Made by a program: the position numbers and the translations under genes. A stretch of DNA of 16,552 bases from an uncultured Micrococcales bacterium (GTDB lineage Bacteria > Actinomycetota > Actinomycetes > Actinomycetales > Microbacteriaceae). The notes beneath the pieces were generated by a model that was not told the origin of the DNA, made no database searches, and saw nothing but the letters and a program-made list of their open reading frames with translations. Shown piece after piece: positions 7,642 through 14,160 of the stretch. Numbering within the stretch: the first letter of the stretch is position 1; each line of letters opens with the position of its first letter. Where the stretch lies: contig CAINTU010000035.1 in the NCBI GenBank assembly GCA_903853515.1, positions 1 to 16,552 of the forward strand. The letters run 5' to 3'.

Positions 7642-8636
7642 TCAGCATGGGCGAAAAGATGCACCGACTTGGCTTTAGAAGAGTTTTTAGCGCGAGCAAA
7701 ATTCACACCGGCAGTTGGTGGCTCTTGGCTTTGTGTTTGGCGATTGCCTCGGGGCTCACTCGAAATGCATTTGTATTGCTTGCAGTAATCGCATTTGCCC
7801 TAGCAGTCATCAAGTTTTGTCGCGAAAACGCGCCATGGTCGAGATCAATAAGTTTCTATTTGCGCCTTGGCGCGTTCGTGATTGCGGTTCGACTCGTTTT
7901 TCGCTTGGTTTTTAACTTTGCGGGATCCGCGCCAAATGATGTGCTTTTCACGCTGCCGAGTGTGAGCCTGAGTCTTGGCCTTGGCAATCAGGTCGTTTTG
8001 TTTGGCGATGTTTCAGCGTCATCGATGCTTGCTGCGCTTATCGATGGCCTGCGCCTGAGCGCAATCATCATTGCAATCGGTTTGGCTAATTCGCTTGCGA
8101 ACCCCCGAAAGCTTTTGAAATCGACACCGTCAGCGCTTTATGAAATTGCCACCGCGCTATCGGTCGCCATCAACTTGGCGCCTCAGTTGATTGCCTCATT
8201 GCAGCGAGTGCGCAGAGCCCGCGGATTGCGCGGAGGTTCTTCTGGCTTAGGTTCGCTGCGCGGAATCGTGATTCCAGTCTTAGAAGACACCATAGAACAG
8301 TCGTTGCAGTTAGCTGCGAGCATGGATGCTAGGGGTTTTGGCCGAAAAGGTGAGCGCGGGCGGGGCGAAATCTTGTCGGCACGTTTGGCCGGATTCAGCG
8401 CCGTCGCCTTGAGCGGCATTGGCGTTTATTTGCTTTTGGCTGTCACCGGCAGCAGTGCACTTGCTCTTGGCCTTTTGGTTGGCGCACTTGGCTTAGGCGC
8501 GTTCACGGTCAAACTTTCGTCGCTTCGCAAAACTCGAAGCAAGTTTCGCCGTGAACTTTGGTTGCCAGCCAACTGGGTCATAGTCGCAATATCTGCGGCA
8601 GTTTTGGGTTGCGCGCTGACAGGGCGGTTCGCATGA
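7638..8636 (+). CDS. ecfT: ECF transporter T component (EcfT)
   Basis: The transmembrane coupling protein of an energy-coupling-factor transporter, about 332 residues if read from TTG 7638. Hydrophobic helices span about residues 27-60 (two), 76-94, 131-152 and 255-290, with a last one at 312-326. Both coupling-helix Ala-Arg-Gly motifs that dock onto the ATPase domains are present: RRARGLRG (about 192-199) and DARGFGRK (about 230-237). The TTG overlaps the TGA of the preceding gene, suggesting translational coupling, but in-frame ATGs at 7647 and 7659 are alternatives and none has a clear ribosome binding site. The stop overlaps the ATPase start (ATGA). B12 as substrate follows from the riboswitch and flanking genes. 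From memory, SEED-style annotations call such a component CbrV. Confidence 0.9.
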   Translation: MISMGEKMHRLGFRRVFSASKIHTGSWWLLALCLAIASGLTRNAFVLLAVIAFALAVIKFCRENAPWSRSISFYLRLGAFVIAVRLVFRLVFNFAGSAPNDVLFTLPSVSLSLGLGNQVVLFGDVSASSMLAALIDGLRLSAIIIAIGLANSLANPRKLLKSTPSALYEIATALSVAINLAPQLIASLQRVRRARGLRGGSSGLGSLRGIVIPVLEDTIEQSLQLAASMDARGFGRKGERGRGEILSARLAGFSAVALSGIGVYLLLAVTGSSALALGLLVGALGLGAFTVKLSSLRKTRSKFRRELWLPANWVIVAISAAVLGCALTGRFA

Positions 8637-10255
8637 TCAAGACAAAAGACCTGACACTCGCCTATCTCGATGCCGAGAGCAAATTGGCAACCGAGAATCC
8701 TGTGCTCTCAAGAGTCAACGTGCAACTAGACGCGGGTGAATTCGTTTTGGTGTGCGGGCCAACCGGCAGCGGCAAATCATCCTTGTTGAAAGCCTTGAAC
8801 GGTTTAGTGCCGCACTTCACCGGGGGAATCTTGACCGGCGAACTTTGGCTAGATGGCAAAGACATGACAGGCAGCCAACCTCATGACCTTGCCGAATTAG
8901 TTGGCTATGTGAATCAACAACCAGAGGGCTCGTTTGTCGCAGACACCGTGATAGATGAAATCGCCTATGGCCCAGAACAGCTAGGTATCGACCCTGCGTT
9001 GATTGCGTCGCGCATCGACGAAGTTGCAGAACGACTTGGCATCACAAATCTGCTTGAGTTGCCGCTGGCAAGTCTTTCGGGCGGCCAGCAGCAGCGAGTT
9101 GCAATTGCTGCGGCGCTGGCGAGCGGGCAAAAAATTCTTTTGCTAGATGAACCAACATCGGCGCTCGATATCGTTAGCGCTCGCGAGGTGGTAGCGCTTC
9201 TTCGAGATCTTGCGCATCAACACGGCATGACGGTGCTCTTGGCCGAACACCGAATCGGTCGAGTGGTTGGCGAAGTCGATTCTGTGCTCGTGGTGCATGG
9301 TGATGGCAGTGTCACAAAGAGCGCACCGAGTGCCGCTTTCAATGATGATCGCTTTGCTCCCCCAATTATTGAACTGGGATTAGCCATGGGCTGGAACCCG
9401 CTGCCGGTTGCAATGAAAGACGCCGCCGCACTTTGGGCAGCATCGCCGGCTGATTTTGCGCCGATAGTTCGCGACTCAAAACCCGGCGATGTGCTGCTGC
9501 GAGCCACTGATCTAGCAGTGAGATATGGTGCGACAAACGCAGTGTTGCCAACTTCGTTAGAAATACATTCGGGTGAAATAGTCGCCTTGATGGGTGAAAA
9601 CGGGTCGGGCAAAACCAGCTTGCTTTGGGCCTTGCAGGGCTTAGGCGATGTTTCAGGCGGTGTGGTTGAAATCAAGAACCATCAATCGCCTTCCACGTGG
9701 TCAGATACCAAAAAACTCAATAACCTCGCTCGATTAGCTGCCATAAACATGGTGCCGCAGCGCGCCGCAGACTTGCTGTTTCTAAACACCGTCTCAGAAG
9801 AGTTGGCCGAATCAGATCGTTTTGCCAGTGTTCAAGAAGGCACCACCGGTGCTTTGCTAAGTGCAATCGCTGGTCGACTGAATCCGAGTGCGCATCCCAG
9901 GGATTTATCTGCCGGCCAACAGCTTGCGTTAGTGCTTGCAGTGCAGCTCGCCAAAGGTGCACAGGTGTTGCTGCTCGATGAACCAACGCGAGGTCTTGAC
10001 TATTCGTCAAAACGAAAATTGGCGAAACAATTGCAGATTCTGCGTGAGCAGGGTCGTGGCGTTTTGGTTGCCTCACACGATATTGAATTTGTTGCGATGG
10101 TTGCTGATCGAGTGCTCGTAATGCAGGCGGGCCAAATAGCTGAATCTGCACCACTTGAGATCGCTCTGGGTTGCGGTGCACAGTTGGCGTCGCAGCTGGC
10201 TGAAATCTCGAATGCGCCTCAACTAATCACAATTTCACAGTTGGTGATGCGCTGA
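8633..10255 (+). CDS. Fused two-domain ECF transporter ATPase (EcfA-EcfA')
   Basis: A 540-residue protein with two tandem ABC domains, replacing the usual separate EcfA1 and EcfA2. Domain 1 has Walker A GPTGSGKSS (42-50), Q-loop QQ (95-96), signature LSGGQQQR (148-155), Walker B ILLLDEP (168-174) and switch His206. Domain 2 has Walker A GENGSGKTS (321-329), Q-loop Gln376, a changed signature LSAGQQLA (425-432), Walker B VLLLDEP (445-451) and His482. Both sites look able to bind and hydrolyse ATP. I start at ATG 8633, which overlaps the ecfT stop as ATGA. A longer in-frame reading from 8558 would add 25 residues with no family resemblance, inside ecfT. The stop overlaps the S-component start (TGATG). 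From memory, CbrU is a name used for this component. Confidence 0.93.
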   Translation: MIKTKDLTLAYLDAESKLATENPVLSRVNVQLDAGEFVLVCGPTGSGKSSLLKALNGLVPHFTGGILTGELWLDGKDMTGSQPHDLAELVGYVNQQPEGSFVADTVIDEIAYGPEQLGIDPALIASRIDEVAERLGITNLLELPLASLSGGQQQRVAIAAALASGQKILLLDEPTSALDIVSAREVVALLRDLAHQHGMTVLLAEHRIGRVVGEVDSVLVVHGDGSVTKSAPSAAFNDDRFAPPIIELGLAMGWNPLPVAMKDAAALWAASPADFAPIVRDSKPGDVLLRATDLAVRYGATNAVLPTSLEIHSGEIVALMGENGSGKTSLLWALQGLGDVSGGVVEIKNHQSPSTWSDTKKLNNLARLAAINMVPQRAADLLFLNTVSEELAESDRFASVQEGTTGALLSAIAGRLNPSAHPRDLSAGQQLALVLAVQLAKGAQVLLLDEPTRGLDYSSKRKLAKQLQILREQGRGVLVASHDIEFVAMVADRVLVMQAGQIAESAPLEIALGCGAQLASQLAEISNAPQLITISQLVMR

Positions 10256-11043
10256 TGGCTAGAGAATTTTTTGTGGCAAAAATGATATCTCGCTTGAGCA
10301 TCTGCTTGGCGGCGTTATCGAGTGTGCTCGTGTTTTGTTGGCCACTTTTTTTAGGCAGAGCAAATGCCAACGAATCGCAAGTGGCCCAGACGGTTTTTAT
10401 TTTGCTGATGCCGCTGTTGCTGATCTTGCTTTTAGTTGAATTTGCAACTGGTGAAATCGGCTCGAAGCAACTGGCGATTCTCGGGGTGCTAATTGCTCTG
10501 AACGCTGTCATTAGGTTATTGGGCGCTGGCACAGCAGGCATCGAAACCGCATTCTTTTTGATTATTATCGGCGCCTATGTTTTTGGATCGAGCTTTGGAT
10601 TCATTCTTGGTTCAGGGTCACTTTTTGTCTCAGCGCTGCTTTCGGGTGGCGTGGGCCCATGGTTGCCTTTTCAAATGATGGCAGCTGGTTTGGTGGGTCT
10701 TGGCGCTGGCACATTGTGGCGAGCACGCGGTCGCTTGGCGCAAATTGCAATTTTGATCGCCTATGCGATTGTTGCCGCATTTTTCTATGGCGCACTAATG
10801 ACGATGTGGAACTGGCCATTTTTGGCTGGGCTTGGCACGACACTGAGTTTTGTGCCTGGCGCATCAATAGTGAGCAACTTGCAGCGATTTATTCAATACG
10901 AGATTCTTACCGGTGGATTGCTCTGGGATTTGGGCCGGGCGATTACGACCAGCGCGCTTATCGCGTTAACGGCACCGGCCCTGCTCACAAGCCTGAGAAG
11001 GGCTGCGAACAGGGCCGGTATCGCTCGCCGCAAGGGCGAATAA
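10255..11043 (+). CDS. ECF transporter S component, probably cobalamin-specific
   Basis: A 262-residue membrane protein with about six to seven hydrophobic segments (roughly 14-34, 45-64, 72-90, 97-119, 121-151, 163-185, 217-246). The stretch GAGTAGIETAFFLIIIGAYV (90-109), then FGFILGSGSLFVSALLSGGV (114-133) and GPWLPFQMMAAGLVGLGAG (134-152), is characteristic of actinobacterial S components placed beside fused ECF ATPases. It should bind the substrate and topple in the membrane during transport. Start ATG 10255 overlaps the ATPase stop by one base. It is the last gene of the riboswitch-controlled operon, so cobalamin or a corrinoid is the expected substrate. From memory, CbrT is the annotation name; similarity to experimentally studied CbrT was not tested. 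A weak hairpin (TCGCC 11025-11029 / GGCGA 11035-11039) lies at the gene end. Confidence 0.87.
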   Translation: MAREFFVAKMISRLSICLAALSSVLVFCWPLFLGRANANESQVAQTVFILLMPLLLILLLVEFATGEIGSKQLAILGVLIALNAVIRLLGAGTAGIETAFFLIIIGAYVFGSSFGFILGSGSLFVSALLSGGVGPWLPFQMMAAGLVGLGAGTLWRARGRLAQIAILIAYAIVAAFFYGALMTMWNWPFLAGLGTTLSFVPGASIVSNLQRFIQYEILTGGLLWDLGRAITTSALIALTAPALLTSLRRAANRAGIARRKGE

Positions 11044-11070
11044 TATTTATTATCTAACTGCGGTTGCGAT

Positions 11071-11478
11071 TTAGAGGCTTGGGTAGATTGCCAAGAGAAT
11101 GGTCAAAACCAAAGGTGCGACAAATAGTGGCAAGCCCATCTTGTAGGTGTACTTGAATTCTTTGCGAACGATGTGAGTCAAGTTAGCCAAGAACATGATC
11201 GTTGCTAGGCCAGCAGCAGCTGCTACGCCTAGAGCCAAAGACCAGCTGAGACCGAAGGCCTGAGCACCAAGAGGACCGGCGATAACACCGATTGCACCTA
11301 GCAACTCGGCAGCGCCGATGAACTTTGATGTGCCCTTAGGGAACTTGGCGATCCAGCCGTATCCATTCGCCAACAATGTTGCAGCTGGGGTGCGCAGCTT
11401 GCCCATGCCGGCTTTATAGAAAGCGAAAGCGGTGTAGGCGCTTAGAAGCCAGGCGATGACGATAATTGTGATTTGCAT
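11071..11478 (-). CDS. DoxX-like small membrane protein
   Basis: A 135-residue protein with four predicted membrane helices (about 3-22, 52-72, 77-99, 115-133). The pattern YKAGMGKL (21-28) after helix 1, FIGAAELLGAIGVI (53-66) and the overall size match the DoxX/DoxX-like family. Members occur near redox and thiol-stress genes, but the biochemical role here is unknown. GAAAGG lies six bases before the ATG at 11478. It is convergent with the B12 operon (27-base gap between stops) and divergent from the HTH protein gene at 11630. The shared upstream region holds the nested palindrome at 11519-11567, which probably controls it. Confidence 0.83.
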   Translation of the reverse strand: MQITIIVIAWLLSAYTAFAFYKAGMGKLRTPAATLLANGYGWIAKFPKGTSKFIGAAELLGAIGVIAGPLGAQAFGLSWSLALGVAAAAGLATIMFLANLTHIVRKEFKYTYKMGLPLFVAPLVLTILLAIYPSL

Positions 11479-11518
11479 TTGGTGCCTTTCAAATAGTGAG
11501 GTCGTTGTTTAGACTTGT

Positions 11519-11567
11519 ATTAGTAAAGCACCACTTGACTAATTTAGTCAAGTACCCCTTTACTAAT
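11519..11567. promoter_or_regulatory. Nested palindromic operator over a symmetric divergent promoter
   Basis: Four copies of the half-site TTAGT(A/C)AAG occur: TTAGTAAAG (11520-11528), CTTGACTAA (11534-11542), TTAGTCAAG (11544-11552) and CTTTACTAA (11558-11566). They form two adjacent 23-bp inverted pairs, each with a five-base spacer. The whole 49-bp block is also symmetric about 11543, with only four non-matching positions per side. On each strand TTGACT followed by TTTACT at an 18-base spacing gives a plausible -35/-10 pair, one firing toward the DoxX-like gene and the other toward the HicB-like gene. The symmetry is directly visible; the promoter reading and regulator type (MarR- or HxlR-like) are inferred. 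Confidence 0.75.
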
Positions 11568-11629
11568 GCACGGTGTGTCGCAGTAAGGCAAATTGGGCAA
11601 CCAAGCAACTAGACCAGAAAGGCAAGGCG

Positions 11630-12010
11630 ATGGAAGTCAAAGTGCACGCTGAACGCACTGCCTCAGGGTGGAGTGCTGAAGTAGCAGGCCCCGACGGTTT
11701 CACGGTGACAGCTCGCCGCCTAGACCAGTGCAAAGACCTCGTAGCCGAGAGAATCAAGACACTAGCCGAACAAGCCGGCAACGCAGAAGTCTGCGATGTG
11801 GTTGTGCGCGTAGATGCAGAACTGCCAGGCATCATCTGTGATCTAGAAGCTGCCAAGATCAAAATGCAAGAGGCACAAAAAATGCAAGACGAAGCATCAG
11901 CAGAAATTCGCTCGGTGGTCACTCGAATGCGCGACGAAGGGCTAACCATGCGCGACATCGCAGTTTTGCTCGGTGTTTCACCGCAACGTGTCGCCCAGTT
12001 GCTTGGCTAA
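11630..12010 (+). CDS. HicB-like/HTH protein, orphan
   Basis: A 126-residue protein. The N-terminal part (MEVKVHAERTASGWSAEVAG, then a helix to about residue 50) resembles the HicB antitoxin-like fold. The middle (about 67-100) is helical and charged, and the C-terminus (about 104-126: LTMRDIAVLLGVSPQRVAQL) is a helix-turn-helix. I choose ATG 11630 because AGAAAGG lies upstream and the similarity to HicB-like proteins begins there. The longer in-frame reading from 11573 adds 19 unrelated residues. No HicA-like toxin lies next to it, so it is probably a DNA-binding regulator rather than half of a toxin pair. It could be the protein that binds the palindrome at 11519-11567, which would make it autoregulatory; this is inference. 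Confidence 0.78.
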   Translation: MEVKVHAERTASGWSAEVAGPDGFTVTARRLDQCKDLVAERIKTLAEQAGNAEVCDVVVRVDAELPGIICDLEAAKIKMQEAQKMQDEASAEIRSVVTRMRDEGLTMRDIAVLLGVSPQRVAQLLG

Positions 12011-12050
12011 AGATATTCAGAGCTGGCTGGTTTAGCCCAAAGCAAGTTGA

Positions 12051-12872
12051 CTATTTGACGGTCAACATTGGAATAATCGCACCAGCAAACACTTGCCAAG
12101 CCAACCAGCTTTTTGCAACAAAGCTCAAAGTGATATAAACACGCTCGCCAAACATATAGTCAGCCCACTTGCCCACCTTGCGATACTGCAAAGCTTGGTT
12201 GACGGCAAAAGTGTTGAAAGCAATAAACATGCTGACGATAATGCCGACCACGAATGATGGCACCTGCTCGCCCATCGTCTTGCCCGGTTGCATCAGGCCG
12301 ATAAAAATGATGATCCATGGCACAGAACCGGTCATGCAACCCATGATGAATGGCAAGGCTTTGCGATTGCCCGGCTTCTCATATTTTTCTTGCAATGCAC
12401 CGAACAAAATCATGCTTGCGTTTACGGCAAAAATTGCGATCAACGATGCAAAGTTGCTGAAGCCCGTCAAAAGCGCGATGCCAACAATCATGATTGATGA
12501 GCTGAGCGAATATTCAGTCCATCTGAAATAGTTGTGATTTGCCTTGAGCCCCGCAAAATAGCGAGCCTTGAACCACGGCGAAATAATCAAGAAGTGAAAG
12601 AAAGCTGAAAGCAGCAAAAATGAGATCATCGTCCAGCCCAGGTTCAAGCTAAACAGCACAACATGGTCGCGTGGTGCCTCAACACCAGGGGCACTTGTCA
12701 TATAGTTCGCATCGACTGCAAAATCTGGTTGACGGTCAAGTCGAAACAACACCGTCGAAAGGCCGATTGCAACCAGCAGATGCAAGATTCCGGCACTTAG
12801 GTTGTAACGAGTCAAGCCCTTTTCAGAAACCTTGCGAGTTAGCTTTGCAGCCTTCTTTGTAGCATTTGCCAT
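12051..12872 (-). CDS. Heliorhodopsin
   Basis: A 273-residue seven-helix retinal protein of the heliorhodopsin family, whose N-terminus faces the cytoplasm, opposite to ordinary rhodopsins. Key residues align with heliorhodopsin 48C12 as I recall it, at constant offset within each part: His31 (His23), His93 (His80), Arg117 (Arg104), counterion Glu120 in RWTEYSLSSS (Glu107), Ser250 (Ser237) and Schiff-base Lys254 in FVAKSWLAWQ (Lys241). The start TRYNLSAGILHLLVA (21-35) and the YEKP loop after helix 4 also fit. Light signalling or enzyme control, not pumping, is the expected role; the true function is unsettled. It follows a cysteine hydrolase gene by 38 bases on the same strand, so the two are probably co-transcribed. 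AAAGACGAAAC lies before ATG 12872. Confidence 0.95.
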   Translation of the reverse strand: MANATKKAAKLTRKVSEKGLTRYNLSAGILHLLVAIGLSTVLFRLDRQPDFAVDANYMTSAPGVEAPRDHVVLFSLNLGWTMISFLLLSAFFHFLIISPWFKARYFAGLKANHNYFRWTEYSLSSSIMIVGIALLTGFSNFASLIAIFAVNASMILFGALQEKYEKPGNRKALPFIMGCMTGSVPWIIIFIGLMQPGKTMGEQVPSFVVGIIVSMFIAFNTFAVNQALQYRKVGKWADYMFGERVYITLSFVAKSWLAWQVFAGAIIPMLTVK

Positions 12873-12910
12873 TTTGTTTCGTCTTTCGTTTGTTGTTTGG
12901 TGTCGAAGAA

Positions 12911-13462
12911 CTAGAAAGCGAGCTGCTCAGCTGTTTGAGTCTGAGCCTTGCGCCCCGGTAGTTGACAGTTGCCGAAGTTGTCGTTTTGCTCGTTGACGAG
13001 ATTCTCTGCGTCGATGGTGTGCCCGCCCCAGGTATACCCGGTGGTAGAGTGGGCATCCTTGATTAAAGTAACGTCATAGCCACGCTCGAGAGCGGCGTGA
13101 GTTGTATGGCGAACACAGTTGTTGGTCTGCATGCCACAAATGTAAAGGTGTGCGATTTTGTGCTCTTTGAGCAGGTCATCAAGATTGGTCGCCTCGAAAG
13201 AGCTCGAATAGGTTTTGCGCACGTGTGGCTCGTCAGCATGTGGATCAAGCTGAGACACAATCTGCCAGCCTTCAGAATCGATAGGCATCTGCTCTTCTGA
13301 GTGCTGAACCCAAATAACTGGGATTCCGGCCGCGCGAGCCTTGCTCACGGCAACATTGATGTTTGCAAGAACTTGGTCGAGGTTATAGGCGCCTTCAGCG
13401 ACACCGTTTTGAACGTCGATGACAACCAATGCCGCGGCACTGCGGTCAGCAAAAAGACTCAT
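12911..13462 (-). CDS. Isochorismatase-like cysteine hydrolase
   Basis: A 183-residue cytoplasmic hydrolase of the isochorismatase/nicotinamidase superfamily. The Asp-Lys-Cys catalytic set is visible: Asp16 in ALVVIDVQNG (11-20), Lys83 in VRKTYSSSF (81-89) and Cys116 in ICGMQTNNCVRHT (108-120), where the residues before the cysteine would supply the usual cis-peptide bend. Substrates in this family include isochorismate, nicotinamide, carbamoyl compounds and ureidoacrylate; sequence alone does not pick one. ATG 13462 lacks a clear Shine-Dalgarno. TTGCCT (13517-13512) and TTTATC (13494-13489) at 17-base spacing might be its own promoter. It precedes the heliorhodopsin gene on the same strand, suggesting a shared transcript and perhaps a functional link. 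Confidence 0.9.
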   Translation of the reverse strand: MSLFADRSAAALVVIDVQNGVAEGAYNLDQVLANINVAVSKARAAGIPVIWVQHSEEQMPIDSEGWQIVSQLDPHADEPHVRKTYSSSFEATNLDDLLKEHKIAHLYICGMQTNNCVRHTTHAALERGYDVTLIKDAHSTTGYTWGGHTIDAENLVNEQNDNFGNCQLPGRKAQTQTAEQLAF

Positions 13463-13518
13463 GGTTTCTATGCTAGCGAGAGTGTTGAGATAAATGTTGT
13501 TGGTTAAGTGCAGGCAAG

Positions 13519-14151
13519 TTAGTTGTCGGCAAGTTTTGCGATGGCTGCGCTTTGATCAGCAGTGAGCCCGTAAGTCACGCTTGTGGTGAACGTCGGGGTT
13601 GCGCCGCCTAGGTCGTTAATCTGACTAAATTTGCCAGCGGTTACAGTGAAATCTTGATTGCAAAGCTCTTGGCTGCCGTAGTGCGCGTGCCATGTATAAA
13701 AACCATCGCCGTTATCGTCAAGTATGAACTCGTTGGCAACACCCAACTTCTTTTGAAACTTGAGCGCGTTGATTGCGCCTTGATTCGAAAAAGCAGGGTC
13801 GCAAATTGTTGGGCCATTATCTGAATATGTGACTGCGAGCGAATAATTGCCTGCGGCATCAAGCTTGTATTCGGTGAAGACTCCGGTCGAATCGGCCTTC
13901 AATATCGCAGTCGTCGTATCTGCCAGATGCATAACAACGCCATCTTTCTTAGCAGCTTCGCATGATGCTACGGCTGCCTTGAAAAAGTCGAGTTGAGAAG
14001 TATTAGTAGCCAGTGGGTACTTCGCATCGAGCGCAGTAGCGCTCTCAGCAGTAGGCGAATTTGCCAAAACCATAAAGGCGGATCCAAGGCTCGCACCAAC
14101 AATGAAACTTGCCAATACTGAGCCAACAAATACTGTGCGATAGTTCTTCAT
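13519..14151 (-). CDS. Secreted or membrane-anchored protein of unknown function
   Basis: A 210-residue protein I do not recognise. A hydrophobic N-terminal segment (about residues 7-30) is either a signal peptide or an anchor; the remainder should lie outside the cytoplasm. The body looks beta-rich, with three cysteines (64, 117, 164). One loop, DDNGDGFYTWHAHYG (145-159), has the D-x-N-x-D-G spacing of calcium-binding loops. The gene begins nine bases after the stop of the probable anti-sigma gene and has only a weak ribosome binding site, so it is most likely part of that operon. It may be an envelope target or accessory of the sigma system. Confidence 0.75.
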   Translation of the reverse strand: MKNYRTVFVGSVLASFIVGASLGSAFMVLANSPTAESATALDAKYPLATNTSQLDFFKAAVASCEAAKKDGVVMHLADTTTAILKADSTGVFTEYKLDAAGNYSLAVTYSDNGPTICDPAFSNQGAINALKFQKKLGVANEFILDDNGDGFYTWHAHYGSQELCNQDFTVTAGKFSQINDLGGATPTFTTSVTYGLTADQSAAIAKLADN

Positions 14152-14160
14152 GCCAAAAGC

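Noticed and set aside
8558..8632. Upstream extension of the fused ECF ATPase
   Set aside because: The extra 25 residues lie inside ecfT and lack family resemblance; ATG 8633 forms the usual ATGA overlap and leads directly into the ABC domain.
11025..11060. Intrinsic terminator at the end of the B12 operon
   Set aside because: The stem is only five base pairs (TCGCC/GGCGA), overlaps the coding end and is followed by mixed A/T rather than a T-run.
11573..11629. Longer start for the HicB-like protein
   Set aside because: ATG 11630 has a good ribosome binding site and HicB-like similarity begins there; the added residues lie close to the operator.
12011..12050. Bidirectional terminator between the HicB-like and heliorhodopsin genes
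   Set aside because: Only a four-base-pair GGCT/AGCC stem is visible, with no T-tract on either strand.
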